Counted from the first letter of the stretch, positions 25,343 through 35,635 are shown. The stretch: 64,000 nt of DNA from Calothrix sp. FI2-JRJ7 (GCA_019359675.1 JAHHGX010000083.1:62001-126000), one strand, 5' to 3'. Notes: generated by a model not told the origin, from the letters alone. Translations and numbers: made by a program.

Positions 25343-28300
25343 TTATGTGGGAACCATTGAGTGTTTAATAGGAATTTCAATCCAAAATTCTGTACCTTTA
25401 CCAGGTTCACAGAAACACTCAATTTTACCCCCATGCTTTTCGACAATAATTTGGTAACTAATTGATAATCCTAATCCAGTACCTTTACCAGGTTCTTTTG
25501 TTGTAAAGAAGGGGTCAAATATACGCGATACCACATCATCAGGAATACCACAACCGTTATCATGTATACGAATTAATACTCTGTCGTTCTGTACAACTTG
25601 AGAATGAATGATTATTTGTGGTGAGTGCAATTTTTTACTATTCTCTTTTTGATGCTGTTTATATCCAATTTCAATTGCGTCTATAGCGTTGATTAAAATA
25701 TTCATGAACACTTGATTCAATAAGGCTGCGTAACATTCAACAAGTGGTAAGTCTCCATATCTTTTAATAACATCTATTGGTGGAGTGTTGGCAGATGAAC
25801 GCAAACGGTGTTGTAAAATTAGTAATGCACTATCAATGCCTCCATGAATATCTACATGTTTGATTTGTGCATGGTCAAGGCGCGAGAATGTACGTAGTGA
25901 CTCAACTAATTGTAAAATCCTTTCGGCGCCTGAGTGCATTGATAAAATTGTTTTGGGCAGATCTTCGATGATGTAATCTAAATCAATTTTAGAAGCTTGT
26001 GCTTGAATTTTTTGTACTGGCTCTGGATATTGATGCTGATAAATTTTCATTAATTCCAGTATACTTTGAGTATATTCGCTTACATGAGATAAATTACCGT
26101 AGATAAAATTAATCGGATTGTTAATTTCATGAGCAATACCAGCAACTAGCTGTCCTAAACCAGCCATTTTTTCACCTTGAATTAGCTGAGTTTGGGTTCG
26201 CTGTAATTCTTTGAGCGCTTCGTTGAGTTTTTCTTTTTGAAGTCGAGTTTGTTCGAGTAACTCAGCTTGCTGTAATGCTACAGCTAACTGTAAACCAATT
26301 TGTGCAAGTAAACTTACTTCATCTTCCATCCACTCGCGCGGTTTAGTATTTTGATATGCAGCAAGTAACCCCCATAAATTATCACCTTGAAAAATTGGCA
26401 CCATTACATATGCACGTGCTTGAATTTGTTCGAGAAATACTAATTGCGGGTCAGAATACTGTTGTTTATATATATCATCAACCGTTATGGTTTTCTGAAG
26501 CCGCATATTGAGTTCGCCTAATGCTTTTTGTACAAAAGTATCCATCATCAAAAATGAATTTCCAATTAATGGCATCCATTCTGAAGCTACTGACTCTGCC
26601 ACAAAATCACCACTGCCATCGGTATAGAAACTGTAAATAGCTACTCGTTCAACTTTTAATAAATTCCTAACTTCTTGTGTTGTGGTAGCAAAAATTGTAT
26701 GTAAGTCAAGCGATTGACGAATTTTTTCTACCGTAGTGGCTAATGCTTTTTCGCGTTCTGCTGCTCTTGTGAGTTGTGCGGCTTGTGCTTGCACTTGTTT
26801 GAGGGTTTCTGCTTGTTGAAGTGCCACACCTAATTGTACTCCAACTTGTGCAAGTAAGTTAACTTCTTCTTCTTCCCAATAACGCGGTTGAGAATTTTGA
26901 TACGCGACTAGTAACCCCCAGAGCTTTTCACCTTGTAAAATGGGAACAAAAGTTTCGTTACGTGGATACTTTCCTGTTTTTGCTGCTTCTAAAAATGTCT
27001 TTTCAATCGTTGGTTGGCTTTTTCCAACAGGTGTCCAACCATCAAGAATTGAATCAGCGACAAATTCCCCACTCCAATCAGGATAAAATCTATAAATTGC
27101 CACACGCTCGACATTTAACAAACGTCGAACTTCTTGTGTAGTTGCTTGAAAAATACTCTCTATATCTAACGATTGTCGAATCTTATCAACTGTTGTTGCT
27201 AAAGCACGCTGACGTTCTGCTGCTTTTTCTAGCTGCGCTGCTTGTGAAGAAACTTGTTGAAAGTACTCAGCTTGTTGAAAAGCTGTACCAAGTTGAGTAC
27301 TAATTTGTGTAAGTAAGCAAATTTCGTCATCTTCCCACTTTCGCGGCGCCGAGTTTTGGAAAACAGCTAATAGTCCCCAAAGTTTGTTACCATGATAAAT
27401 TGCAACAATTGCATATGCTCGTGCTTGGTAACTTTCTAAGACGCGAATGTAACAGTCACTAAATCCAGCATTGTAAATATCATCGCAAGTTCGGAAAATT
27501 TCACCACGCACAAACCTTCCACCCTGAGTTTCTTTAAGGTAGCTATCAGGAATTGGAGCATTTACTAATAACTTGATACTACATTCGCTAATATTTGCAC
27601 GTAATTCTGGTTGTTGTAATTGTTTATCTAGTAAAGAATTCCAACCCGTTTCAATAGATTCAACAACAAAATCTCCACTCCAGTCAGGGTTAAACCGATA
27701 AATTACGACTCTATCAGCTTCCAGAATTTTTCTAATTTCGTGAGTTGCAGTATGAAATATCGTTTCTAAGTCGAACGTTTGACGAATTTTTTCAATCGTT
27801 TTAGCAATGCTTTTTTGACGTTCAGCAATACGTTCACGTTCGGATGCTTGTGCAAGTTTTACTGCTTGCATCTGCATTTGCTCTAGATATTCAGCTTGTT
27901 GAATGGCAACGCTAAGTTGTACAGCAATTTGCTGTATAAACTCAATTTCTGACTCTTCCCAATAACGTGGTGCGCTGCATTGGTGTATACATAATAATCC
28001 CCAAAGTTTTTTGCCTTTGAGTAAAGGGGCTACTAAATTAGAACGAACTTGAAATTTTTCTAAAATGGCTATGTGGCATGGACTACAATCACCTTGATAA
28101 ATATCGGTAATTATATTGAGTTTTCCTTCTTGATATTGCGCTGCAAATTGTTCGCTAAAGCAATGGTCGTGAATTTTTAACGCCATTGCTGAGTTCCATC
28201 CGTTCGCCACATCTTCAGAGACAAACTCACCTTCCCAATCTAAGTGTGGGTAAAAACGAAATACTCCTACACGGTCGGCTTGGAGTAATTGACGGACTTC

Positions 28301-28942
28301 GGTAGCTGTATTTTTAAAAATAGTTTGTAAATCTAAGGACTCGCGAATTCGAGCGATAACTGCTGCTAAAGTTTTTTCTTTTTCAATATTTGAAGGCGCC
28401 TGTGCAAGTAATTCAATATTTTGTAACGCAACTTCTAAATGTTCAACAACTTGCTTTACAATTTCTATTTCTAAATCTTGCCATTGGCGAACTTCGCTAC
28501 ATTGATGCACGCACAGTAGACCCCAAAGTTTATCATTCTTGAATAAAGGCGCAATAATACAAGCGTGTACTTGGAACTTGTCTAAAAATTCAATATAATC
28601 TTGATCAATATTTGATAAAACCTGAATTTCGCCTTGCTCATAAATCTCTATAAGGTCTTGAGCAAGCGAAGAGTCATTTACTTTCGTGTGTAGTACTGAC
28701 ATCCAAACGGCGCCGACATCTTCATAAACGAATTCGCCTTGGTACGTCAAATCGCTCTTATAGCAAAATATTGCTACCCTATCAGTATAAAGTATTTGAC
28801 GTAATCCTTTAACAACAGTTTCAAAAACTGCCTTTTGGTCTGAAGCTTTGTGTATAAGCCCAACTAGCTTTATAGTGTTTTTGTACTGTTCTGTTGTGGG
28901 CGCCTGACTTGATGTTAAACGCGGAGTATGATTTTTTTCCAT
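25343..28942 (-). CDS. Sensor histidine kinase with five GAF domains
   Basis: A 1199-residue soluble sensor. Five GAF domains occur in tandem (about residues 20-180, 200-360, 385-590, 605-760, 780-940), each opening with a variant of [13 protein letters not shown] and closing in [10 protein letters not shown] HisKA/HATPase transmitter follows: His in [13 protein letters not shown] (about 938), N-box [16 protein letters not shown], and [25 protein letters not shown]2 keeps a Cys289-His290 pair in [20 protein letters not shown], as in bilin-binding cyanobacteriochromes; GAF3 has Cys-Tyr and the others no Cys. It is thus a possible light sensor. No receiver follows, so the partner regulator is elsewhere. 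ATG at 28942. Confidence 0.92.
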   Translation of the reverse strand: MEKNHTPRLTSSQAPTTEQYKNTIKLVGLIHKASDQKAVFETVVKGLRQILYTDRVAIFCYKSDLTYQGEFVYEDVGAVWMSVLHTKVNDSSLAQDLIEIYEQGEIQVLSNIDQDYIEFLDKFQVHACIIAPLFKNDKLWGLLCVHQCSEVRQWQDLEIEIVKQVVEHLEVALQNIELLAQAPSNIEKEKTLAAVIARIRESLDLQTIFKNTATEVRQLLQADRVGVFRFYPHLDWEGEFVSEDVANGWNSAMALKIHDHCFSEQFAAQYQEGKLNIITDIYQGDCSPCHIAILEKFQVRSNLVAPLLKGKKLWGLLCIHQCSAPRYWEESEIEFIQQIAVQLSVAIQQAEYLEQMQMQAVKLAQASERERIAERQKSIAKTIEKIRQTFDLETIFHTATHEIRKILEADRVVIYRFNPDWSGDFVVESIETGWNSLLDKQLQQPELRANISECSIKLLVNAPIPDSYLKETQGGRFVRGEIFRTCDDIYNAGFSDCYIRVLESYQARAYAIVAIYHGNKLWGLLAVFQNSAPRKWEDDEICLLTQISTQLGTAFQQAEYFQQVSSQAAQLEKAAERQRALATTVDKIRQSLDIESIFQATTQEVRRLLNVERVAIYRFYPDWSGEFVADSILDGWTPVGKSQPTIEKTFLEAAKTGKYPRNETFVPILQGEKLWGLLVAYQNSQPRYWEEEEVNLLAQVGVQLGVALQQAETLKQVQAQAAQLTRAAEREKALATTVEKIRQSLDLHTIFATTTQEVRNLLKVERVAIYSFYTDGSGDFVAESVASEWMPLIGNSFLMMDTFVQKALGELNMRLQKTITVDDIYKQQYSDPQLVFLEQIQARAYVMVPIFQGDNLWGLLAAYQNTKPREWMEDEVSLLAQIGLQLAVALQQAELLEQTRLQKEKLNEALKELQRTQTQLIQGEKMAGLGQLVAGIAHEINNPINFIYGNLSHVSEYTQSILELMKIYQHQYPEPVQKIQAQASKIDLDYIIEDLPKTILSMHSGAERILQLVESLRTFSRLDHAQIKHVDIHGGIDSALLILQHRLRSSANTPPIDVIKRYGDLPLVECYAALLNQVFMNILINAIDAIEIGYKQHQKENSKKLHSPQIIIHSQVVQNDRVLIRIHDNGCGIPDDVVSRIFDPFFTTKEPGKGTGLGLSISYQIIVEKHGGKIECFCEPGKGTEFWIEIPIKHSMVPT

Positions 28943-29358
28943 TGATGAGACATGCTTTGATAATTGAACCTCTTAATATAAGGGTTCCCATTACAGCAAG
29001 GAGAGTAACATTTGTTTGTTAAGATGAGAAACCTAGTTTACCCTTGCAGTATTGAGTTAACATTTGCATGATAAATTATATGGTACTCCGAGATCACTTC
29101 CGTCCTCCACTAAGCACTAGGCGCCACTAGCACAGTTTCCATAATGCTTGGTCAACAACATATATTGCTGACGATTTGAACCAGTTTCTTCCAGAGGGTT
29201 ACTTTATTTGCCGATTAATCTTGAAACTACGTACAAATACATATGTATTATGTAACGCATTCCTGAGTTTTCCGAATAATCAAAAATTTGGCGCCAAGAA
29301 TAATGTGAACCACGGTTCACACTTGTGAGAAACATGCGCGCTGTAAGGGATTCGAGGT
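28943..29358. other. Intergenic region, no gene seen
   Basis: AT-rich spacer of about 416 bases between two convergent-free minus-strand genes. It holds the upstream region of the GAF kinase and, at 29290-29331, one copy of a 42-base repeat with the palindrome GTGAACCACGGTTCAC. Confidence 0.5.
29290..29331. repeat. GTGAACC-AC-GGTTCAC repeat, copy 1
   Basis: GGCGCCAAGAATAATGTG is followed by the palindrome GTGAACCACGGTTCAC, then TGTGAGAA. The copy at 34609-34650 matches in the same direction with three differences. The pair brackets the CHAT-STAND-WD40 gene. The 7-base inverted arms with a 2-base gap look like a regulator site, or a mobile-element end. Confidence 0.65.
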
Positions 29359-32300
29359 TTAATACTGTAGAATTTTATGACAAAGCTGCTTATTACTGCT
29401 ATTCCTGAGATAGTCTCTCGCTTGTAAACAACCTTTTTTCAATAGACCATTTAAATCCAAAGTTTGTGTTTCTGTATCAAGCTTCCAAAATCTCACAGTT
29501 GTATCATTGCTAGCTGAGGCCAGTTTTTCTCCATCCGGGCTAAAGTCAGCGCTCCAAACCCAATCATCGTGTCCTTGAAAAATATGTGTTCTCTTACCGT
29601 TATGGTTCCAAAGTCTGACGGTATTGTCAAAACTGGTAGAAGCAATCATATTGCCGTCCCGGTTAAATTTTACACCAATTACTCTTTCCTGATGTTCGCG
29701 CAAACGCTTATTATCTTTAAGATGTATTTCCTTATTTTTGTTTGATTGGCATAATATCTTAGTATCTACGTTCCAAAGTCCGATAGTTTTATCATCACTG
29801 GCAGTAGCAATCTGAGTACTTTGTGGGCTAAAATCAATACCATTAACTTCATCGTCATGTCCCATTAAAGTTGCACACAAAGTGCCATCCAGCTTCCAAA
29901 TTTTGGCAGTGTGGTCATCGCTTGCGGTAGCAATTACAGTTCCATCGGGACTAAAACTGACATCTACAACTCGGTCACTATGTCCCTTCAAAGTTGTAAT
30001 ATTCTCACCATTTAGGTTCCAAAGTTTAGCGGTTTTATCCGCGCTGGCAGTAGCAACGATTTTTCCATTTGGACTAAAGCGCGCGTAAAATACTTCTCCT
30101 TTATGCCCTTGAAGGGTTGTGATATTTCTAAGATTACGACTCGACCAGATTTTCGCGGTTTTGTTAACGTTGGCAGTAGCTATCTTAGTACCATCTTTGC
30201 TAAAACTAACACCATATACACCACCAGTGTTATTATCGATGATTTTTATTAAGCGCCCATCAGTTGTCCAGAGTTTAGCGGTTGCATCCTCACTGCCAGT
30301 TGCCATGTAGGCACCGTCAGGGCTAAAACTAACACTACGAACGGCGCCAGTATGTGCTTGAATTGGCAGCAAGCTGTTGTCAAGCTTCCATAATTTTACA
30401 ATGTTATCGGCGCCTGCTGATGCCATTACTTTAGCCTTTGGATTGAAGCTGACGCTATTAATTCGAGCGTTATGCCCTTTAATAATTGTACGTAAGGTGC
30501 CATCGATATTCCAAAGTCTGACCGTTTTATCCCAACTTGCAGTCGCAATGGTTTTGTTGTCCGGGTTAAAACTGATATCAAATACTCGATCTGTATGTCC
30601 CTTGAAAGTTATAAGTTCCTTGCCTTCTAAATTCCAAAGTTTAGCTGTTTTATCCCAACTGGCAGTTGCAATAGTTTTACCATCTTGGCTAAAGCTAATA
30701 TGATGAATTTTATCAGTATGACCATTAAAACTTTGAATCTCATTACCATCTAAATCTAAAAGTTTGACATTGTTATCACTTGTACTAACCCCTATGATTT
30801 TATCTGTTGTGCTAAAACTTACACTATTAACTACATCATTATCAGTCCATATGGTTTTGAAGGTTTGACTGTTTAGATTCCAAAGCAAAACCTGTTTCCC
30901 GCTGGCTGTAGCTAATGTTTGACAGTCAGGACTAAAGCTCGCTTTCAGAACACTATCATTGTGGCCCAAAGATTTACGTAAACTGCCGTCTATATTCCAT
31001 ACTTTCACAGTTTTATCTGCGCTTGCAGTGGCAAACGTATTACCTTTAGAACAAAAACTAATGCTATAAAGTTTATCTTTATCTTTGTAATTTAAGATTT
31101 TGTATGAACCATCCTCTAAATTCCACAGGATAATTTTTCCATCTAAACCAGCGGAGGTAATCATTTTACCATCTGGACTAAAAGCAATATCATAAACCCA
31201 GTTAGTATGCGCTTGTAAACGGTTAAGTTCTTTTTCGCTATCAACTGCTAATTGCAATACTTTCACAACTTGTTTATTTAAAAATGAATCTGTCTCAATT
31301 ATTTGTTTAAATCTTATTCCTACTTCTAAAGCAGATATTAATGCATCTAATTTCTGGTTTGCTAATAAAAGGTTTTCAGAAGAAACAGTGATTGCTTGAA
31401 TCTCATTTTTTTGTGCTTGTCGTCGTTGAATGTCGGTTTGCCACAATCCTATTCCTAATGCTCCTGCCAAAATAGAAATTGCTCCTATAGCACTAGCAAA
31501 AGTTAATTTTTTTAGGCGCCTTTTTTGCCTAAACTCCTTCTCCTTTAATGCTAAACTAGCTGTTATATAAGGCTGCTCATCAACATTCAAATCGTTTGGG
31601 CGCCTTTGTAACCATCCTTCAGCATCAATTAAACGTTTACCTCGTAATAATTCGCTTTCATCCTGATTATTTTTTTCCCATTGCTGCATTGTTGCTCGCA
31701 ATTCAGAAAGCCAAATACGGAACTCGCGGTCTTGTTTAATCCATTGGCGCAGGCGTTCCCATTCTCTAATTAAAGCTTCATGTACAATTTCTACAGTTTC
31801 TTTTTTTGTTGCGTCATCGCGTCCTGTGACAATTAAACGCGATGACGCAAGATGCATTACTAAATCCCAGTTTTTTTCCCCAACTTCAGCACGCTTTGCT
31901 AAATACCGAGCATCTTCTGTCCCTACCCCAGGAAGCACTAACTGAACAAAAATTCGACGTGCTTGTTCTTGTTCTTCTAGATTGAGTTTACTGTATACTT
32001 GTTCGGCATAACGAGCTAAAGCCGCTTCAATACCACCAATTTCATCATAAGCCGCATGAGTTAAGCGGGTATCTGTTTGTTTTTCCCATAGTTGAGTTAA
32101 AGCAAACTCTAGTAATGGTAAATCACCTGCCTGACTACCAACGGCGCCTAAAATTCGCTCAGTTAGTCCAGATTCTAGAGTTACACCAAGCAGCGCTGCT
32201 GGTTTTTGTACTACAGCTTGTAATTCTTGATTATTCATTTGACTTAACTTTAAGTCATTATGCTGTAACACATCAGCAAAAGGTCGATAGGAAAGAGCTT

Positions 32301-33921
32301 GACCTAAAAAATCTGCCCTGAGAGTGATAACAAAAGTAAAATTATTTGTATTGCTTATTAATGTCAATAACCTGTCTAAAAAAATCTGACGCTCTTGTGT
32401 ATCTTGGCATAAGGTGTAAAGTTCCTCAAACTGGTCAATAACTATAAAAATTTTTTCGGAGTCATCTAGAGAAATATTATTTAATGTATCTTGCAAACAA
32501 TTCCCTTTGTGCTGCAAATCGCTAACTAGGTTTTGAATTTCTTGGCGCCGTGTAGAAGTACCCATTTGCGGTTCCAGATAGCTTAGTAGTGCATTCGCAA
32601 AAGCATGAAGCGGCTCTGAGCTAGGTCGAAAAGAAATGATGTGCGAGTTACTAATTTGACGTAAATGGGGAATAAGACTAGCAAATATTACTGATGATTT
32701 GCCGCTACCACTAGAACCAATAACCGCAACTAAAGGTTTGTTTTGTACAGCTTCAAGTAATTCATCTGTAAAAGTTTCTCGTCCAAAAAAGAGCTGTGTA
32801 TCTTCTTCCCGAAAAGCAAATAAACCACGATACGGGCATATGTTAGTAGGACGACGACCCAAGTCTTGCCAGAAATGTGGTTGAGTGGCAGGATTTTGAA
32901 AAATTACTGGCAACCAACTGGCACATGGAAACTCGTCTTCTAAAACAAATAATTTCTCGCGTGCTTCTCGTTCTGCCATGTATATAGATTTACCAGTAGC
33001 GAAAGCTGGGAGAAAGTAAGTGATAAATGCCTGTGCAACTTTATCTGGCACAGGTTCCCGCATCACAATAATTTCAGGGATATGTAGCTTTTGTAACTCA
33101 AACGCTAATCCCATACCATCACAGGAGTTGAAAACAGCTAAAGCTAAACCATTATTAACAGCATTTCTCAATCCATACTTTAGCCGTTCAATGCTTAAAC
33201 TATCGGTTTGATTAATATAAATTTGACCGCTACTGCCTTCAGTTATGCTATGACCTGCGAAAAATAAGATGTCCCAAGGTTGCTCCCACAAAGAGTCATT
33301 AATTTCCTGACGCTGCGGTTCTACTAAAAACGTAATTTCTGCATCCGGCAAATTAGTTATTATTTGTCTATCTTGTTCAATGTTAATACCCGTACTATCA
33401 CCTAGAATTGCTAAGACTTTGACTTTACTTCGTAATGTGGGCGTTTTTGCTTTCTGAGTTGGTTCCGAATCTGGCGTGCTTAAAGCTACTTCCACATGAG
33501 TATTTTTTTCAATTAAATCCCATTGATGCCAAGGGAGTTCCAACAACGACTGACTCGAAGTGCGAATTAGCAAGATAACCTCGTCAGGAATAACAAATTG
33601 TTGAAGGCATTTGTCACGGACAGGACGAAAAGGTTCTGAAAGTAGCCATTGATTCAGGTGGTTACGTAACTCATTTGCAGCAAAGTTACAGTTTTGGCGC
33701 CAATTACTTACAAGTTTTATCCCTTTAGGTATAATTCGAGAAGCGTATACATTATTATATTCTGACTTCCACTGGGTAAAAACTGTTGATAAAGTTAGGT
33801 TAATAGGCAAATTTCCGGTGATTTCTGCATGATTAAGATGATTATCTTCTTCAATCGTCAGCGTAACCCTTACTCCGCTTACTAAATCACCATCTAACTT
33901 TAAATAAAGCAGCTTTCTCAT
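29359..33921 (-). CDS. CHAT protease / STAND NTPase / WD40 protein
   Basis: A 1520-residue multidomain protein. Residues 1-345 hold a CHAT caspase-like domain with likely dyad His224 in ILFFAGHS and Cys267 in AVFNSCDGMG. Residues 365-800 hold a STAND-type NTPase: RGLFAFREEDTQLFFGRE, Walker A GSSGSGKSS (Lys408) and Walker B FIVIDQFEELY. A hydrophobic helix follows near residue 810, then 14 WD40 repeats (about 900-1490, two 7-blade propellers) with GHTDRVFDISFNPD-type units. By known family logic, ligand sensing by the propellers would trigger NTPase assembly and CHAT proteolysis, a design used in cell death and antiphage defence. Its real trigger and target are unknown. ATG at 33921; no operon partner. 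Confidence 0.93.
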   Translation of the reverse strand: MRKLLYLKLDGDLVSGVRVTLTIEEDNHLNHAEITGNLPINLTLSTVFTQWKSEYNNVYASRIIPKGIKLVSNWRQNCNFAANELRNHLNQWLLSEPFRPVRDKCLQQFVIPDEVILLIRTSSQSLLELPWHQWDLIEKNTHVEVALSTPDSEPTQKAKTPTLRSKVKVLAILGDSTGINIEQDRQIITNLPDAEITFLVEPQRQEINDSLWEQPWDILFFAGHSITEGSSGQIYINQTDSLSIERLKYGLRNAVNNGLALAVFNSCDGMGLAFELQKLHIPEIIVMREPVPDKVAQAFITYFLPAFATGKSIYMAEREAREKLFVLEDEFPCASWLPVIFQNPATQPHFWQDLGRRPTNICPYRGLFAFREEDTQLFFGRETFTDELLEAVQNKPLVAVIGSSGSGKSSVIFASLIPHLRQISNSHIISFRPSSEPLHAFANALLSYLEPQMGTSTRRQEIQNLVSDLQHKGNCLQDTLNNISLDDSEKIFIVIDQFEELYTLCQDTQERQIFLDRLLTLISNTNNFTFVITLRADFLGQALSYRPFADVLQHNDLKLSQMNNQELQAVVQKPAALLGVTLESGLTERILGAVGSQAGDLPLLEFALTQLWEKQTDTRLTHAAYDEIGGIEAALARYAEQVYSKLNLEEQEQARRIFVQLVLPGVGTEDARYLAKRAEVGEKNWDLVMHLASSRLIVTGRDDATKKETVEIVHEALIREWERLRQWIKQDREFRIWLSELRATMQQWEKNNQDESELLRGKRLIDAEGWLQRRPNDLNVDEQPYITASLALKEKEFRQKRRLKKLTFASAIGAISILAGALGIGLWQTDIQRRQAQKNEIQAITVSSENLLLANQKLDALISALEVGIRFKQIIETDSFLNKQVVKVLQLAVDSEKELNRLQAHTNWVYDIAFSPDGKMITSAGLDGKIILWNLEDGSYKILNYKDKDKLYSISFCSKGNTFATASADKTVKVWNIDGSLRKSLGHNDSVLKASFSPDCQTLATASGKQVLLWNLNSQTFKTIWTDNDVVNSVSFSTTDKIIGVSTSDNNVKLLDLDGNEIQSFNGHTDKIHHISFSQDGKTIATASWDKTAKLWNLEGKELITFKGHTDRVFDISFNPDNKTIATASWDKTVRLWNIDGTLRTIIKGHNARINSVSFNPKAKVMASAGADNIVKLWKLDNSLLPIQAHTGAVRSVSFSPDGAYMATGSEDATAKLWTTDGRLIKIIDNNTGGVYGVSFSKDGTKIATANVNKTAKIWSSRNLRNITTLQGHKGEVFYARFSPNGKIVATASADKTAKLWNLNGENITTLKGHSDRVVDVSFSPDGTVIATASDDHTAKIWKLDGTLCATLMGHDDEVNGIDFSPQSTQIATASDDKTIGLWNVDTKILCQSNKNKEIHLKDNKRLREHQERVIGVKFNRDGNMIASTSFDNTVRLWNHNGKRTHIFQGHDDWVWSADFSPDGEKLASASNDTTVRFWKLDTETQTLDLNGLLKKGCLQARDYLRNSSNKQLCHKILQY

Positions 33922-33973
33922 TCTTGATTTTATATTTAAACATTTTTTGAACTTAATATTTATTATAGTAAGC

Positions 33974-34040
33974 GTAGGGTGCGTTACTGCCTGAAAAATC
34001 TACGCTCTCAACGCAAAATCAAATTGCAGTAACGTACCAT
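33974..34040. repeat. GTAGGGTGCGTTACTGC inverted repeat (MITE-like)
   Basis: Left arm GTAGGGTGCGTTACTGC and right arm GCAGTAACGTACC pair around about 35 bases. It is a variant of the GGTGCGTGACG family, placed in the promoter region of the CHAT-STAND-WD40 gene. Confidence 0.7.
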
Positions 34041-34054
34041 TGTCGAATGTTTAC

Positions 34055-34475
34055 TCACTTTTGGCTTGTCTCAATTTTTACCTGCCAAGTATCTAATGTT
34101 GTTCCTACAGACCGATCCAGATTTGTCAAAGCATTGAGATACTCTATAATTGTATTTAGTTCTGCGTTCCTTGCTTCTACCAAACTATTTTTAAGGCTGA
34201 CAATCTCGAAAACTCCAGACCTCCTTCCTAATCTCCAGAAGTTCTTGGGCACTTTTTAGGGAAAGCTGCTCAATTTTCAGCCTTTCTTGGGCACGGAGTA
34301 AATTTCGATACGCCAAAATCGCATTTGTAATAGTATTTGTTAACGTTGATTTTAAACTTAAAACATTAATTGTTTCCGTGAGTCGAGCAGCCTGAATCGA
34401 AACCTTATTGATATCGGTTCCCGCTCCTCTTAATAAAGGTTGGCTAAAAGTTATTTTTGGTCCTCAATTAGATGA
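34055..34475 (-). pseudogene. TolC-type outer membrane efflux protein, C-terminal remnant
   Basis: Two pieces in different frames read as one outer membrane efflux protein. Bases 34265-34465 give SQPLLRGAGTDINKVSIQAA and ILAYRNLLRAQERLKIEQLS. Bases 34055-34210 give SLKNSLVEARNAELNTIIEY and LNALTNLDRSVGTTLDTW, the family's usual end. The piece between is short and frameshifted, and the signal peptide and first half are missing. The upstream limit falls where the frame becomes unreadable, near 34475. Such proteins export drugs or proteins, but this copy is dead. Confidence 0.72.
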
Positions 34476-34608
34476 GACAATGTACTCGAAAATTATCCTC
34501 GACTTGTTTTCTAACTGGTTAAAACAAAGAGTTGACGAATTTGAGGTTGAAATAACCAACTATTAAGGAATTTGTTGTATTAATTTGATACATCCTGACT
34601 TTGACTGC

Positions 34609-34650
34609 GGCGCCAAGAAGAATGTGAACCACGGTTCACATTTATGAGAA
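34609..34650. repeat. GTGAACC-AC-GGTTCAC repeat, copy 2
   Basis: Near-identical to the stretch at 29290-29331 and in the same orientation. It lies beyond the TolC-like remnant, so the two copies enclose about 5.3 kb with the CHAT gene and the remnant. Confidence 0.65.
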
Positions 34651-34708
34651 TGATCCTCTTTTGAAAATATGCGATTTATCACCAGACGACATATTCATTC
34701 AAAATACT

Positions 34709-34733
34709 AAGGGCACGATATTATCGTGCCCTT
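34709..34733 (-). terminator. Perfect hairpin downstream of the petN transcript
   Basis: AAGGGCACGATA is followed by its complement TTATCGTGCCCTT. It lies 27 bases beyond the stop of the small gene after petN, so it is the likely terminator of that pair. The T tract on the minus strand is weak. Confidence 0.6.
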
Positions 34734-34759
34734 ACCAATGCTGGTTAGTATGCGCGTTG

Positions 34760-34927
34760 TTATTTTTTTCGCTTTGGGGAAGTAGAACGTCGTACTTCGC
34801 GGTTTTCTTGTTCAAAGCGGCGACGATCACGCCAGTCAGCTAAAGTTAAATAGCCAACACCACCTGTAACTGCAATAAGCAGTACTATGGCTGTTATTGT
34901 TAGAACGTTGAGAAATTGACTTTCCAC
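34760..34927 (-). CDS. Small membrane protein encoded after petN
   Basis: A 55-residue protein too small for routine gene calls. It starts with GTG at 34927, backed by AGGAGG that overlaps the petN stop. One membrane helix (ESQFLNVLTITAIVLLIAVT) is followed by GGVGYLTLADWRDRRRFEQE and a basic tail. The tight spacing, eight bases behind petN, shows co-transcription. The family seems conserved beside petN in relatives as far as memory allows; a role near the cytochrome b6f complex is only inference. Confidence 0.75.
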   Translation of the reverse strand: MESQFLNVLTITAIVLLIAVTGGVGYLTLADWRDRRRFEQENREVRRSTSPKRKK

Positions 34928-34934
34928 AGTCCTC

Positions 34935-35024
34935 CTACAATCCGTTGCGACCCCAGACTACCATTGCAATAGACCAAGTAAAAACAACTAACAGTGAAAC
35001 CCAACCTAATGTCAAGATAGCCAT
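34935..35024 (-). CDS. petN: Cytochrome b6f complex subunit PetN
   Basis: A 29-residue peptide beginning [20 protein letters not shown] and ending MVVWGRNGL, which fits PetN almost exactly. It is a single transmembrane helix at the edge of the cytochrome b6f dimer in the thylakoid and is needed for complex stability. ATG at 35024 and TAG at 34935. A candidate minus-ten box TTAAAAT lies about 45 bases upstream. It was missed by length-limited gene finding, being only 90 bases. Confidence 0.95.
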   Translation of the reverse strand: MAILTLGWVSLLVVFTWSIAMVVWGRNGL

Positions 35025-35221
35025 AGTGATTCTTTTAAATTTATCTACAACACGATTTTAACATTTATCATGTTTTTACAAGACTTTGCATAGCTTATAA
35101 ATATCTAACGCTGCTTTGGGGCGCCTGATTAAATCTGTCATAGTTTGGTTTTGTATAGTCAAATATAGGCAGACGTAGCTTTCGGTAAGCTACAAGCTAC
35201 TTCTTCACAAAACCTTGTAGG

Positions 35222-35323
35222 GTTCGCCAAAAACCAGGTCTACCTCAACGACCCAGCCACAGGGCGCCGGACAGTTTCTATTGAAGAGTTTAGCCGTGCT
35301 TACACTGCTGTCGTCAGTATCTA
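35222..35323 (+). pseudogene. C39 peptidase domain fragment (peptide-exporting ABC transporter)
   Basis: An open stretch of 33 codons reads GFAKNQVYLNDPATGRRTVS, then IEEFSRAYTAVV, and stops. This is the last third of a C39 double-glycine peptidase domain, which normally sits at the N-terminus of bacteriocin or NHLP-type ABC transporters. Neither the catalytic Cys nor the transporter remains. Possibly related to the ABC transporter remnant near 58.6-59.6 kb. Confidence 0.6.
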
Positions 35324-35399
35324 AATGTTTATAATCATAGCCGCACATTATTAGCCTTATACTTGCATATAGTTATGTGATGATATTTATGATTTCAGG

Positions 35400-35534
35400 C
35401 GCCGCTTTGAAGCTCAATTAGATCAAAATCTATACAAAACGGGAATCAAAGTTACAGACCAAGAATTTAATACCATTGTAATTGAGCGAAATTCTTTTCA
35501 TGGCGAGTGGAACTATATCTGGACTTACGCATGA
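35400..35534 (+). pseudogene. Transposase C-terminal fragment (ISAzo13-like)
   Basis: The frame reads RRFEAQLDQNLYKTGIKVTD, then NTIVIERNSFHGEWNY before a stop at 35532. The ending IER-x-x-FHGEWNY is typical of ISAzo13-type transposases. No other part of the element remains, and its stop lies within the GGACTTACGC repeat that follows. Confidence 0.6.
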
Positions 35535-35635
35535 AAACCTAGAAACCTGGAATATACGTTGATAACATGTAATAAAAATGACGATTTGTCTGCGACAATG
35601 AATGCGTAGAAACCAGGTTTATGCAGCGTAAGTCC
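35521..35635. repeat. GGACTTACGC inverted repeat with inner GAAACC units
   Basis: GGACTTACGC at the left is answered by GCGTAAGTCC at the right, with inner GAAACCTGG and AGAAACCAGGT. It overlaps the end of the transposase relic. A second member lies at 51237-51331. Confidence 0.7.

Noticed and set aside
25251-25457. Plus-strand frame of 68 codons
   Set aside because: It is made of the GAAACC repeat and the antisense end of the GAF kinase.
29359-34650. Idea that the direct repeats flank a complete transposon
   Set aside because: No transposase or target duplication is seen; the block contains only the CHAT gene and a TolC-like remnant.
34661-34843. Plus-strand frame of 60 codons opposite the petN operon end
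   Set aside because: It spans a terminator hairpin and is antisense to the small gene after petN.
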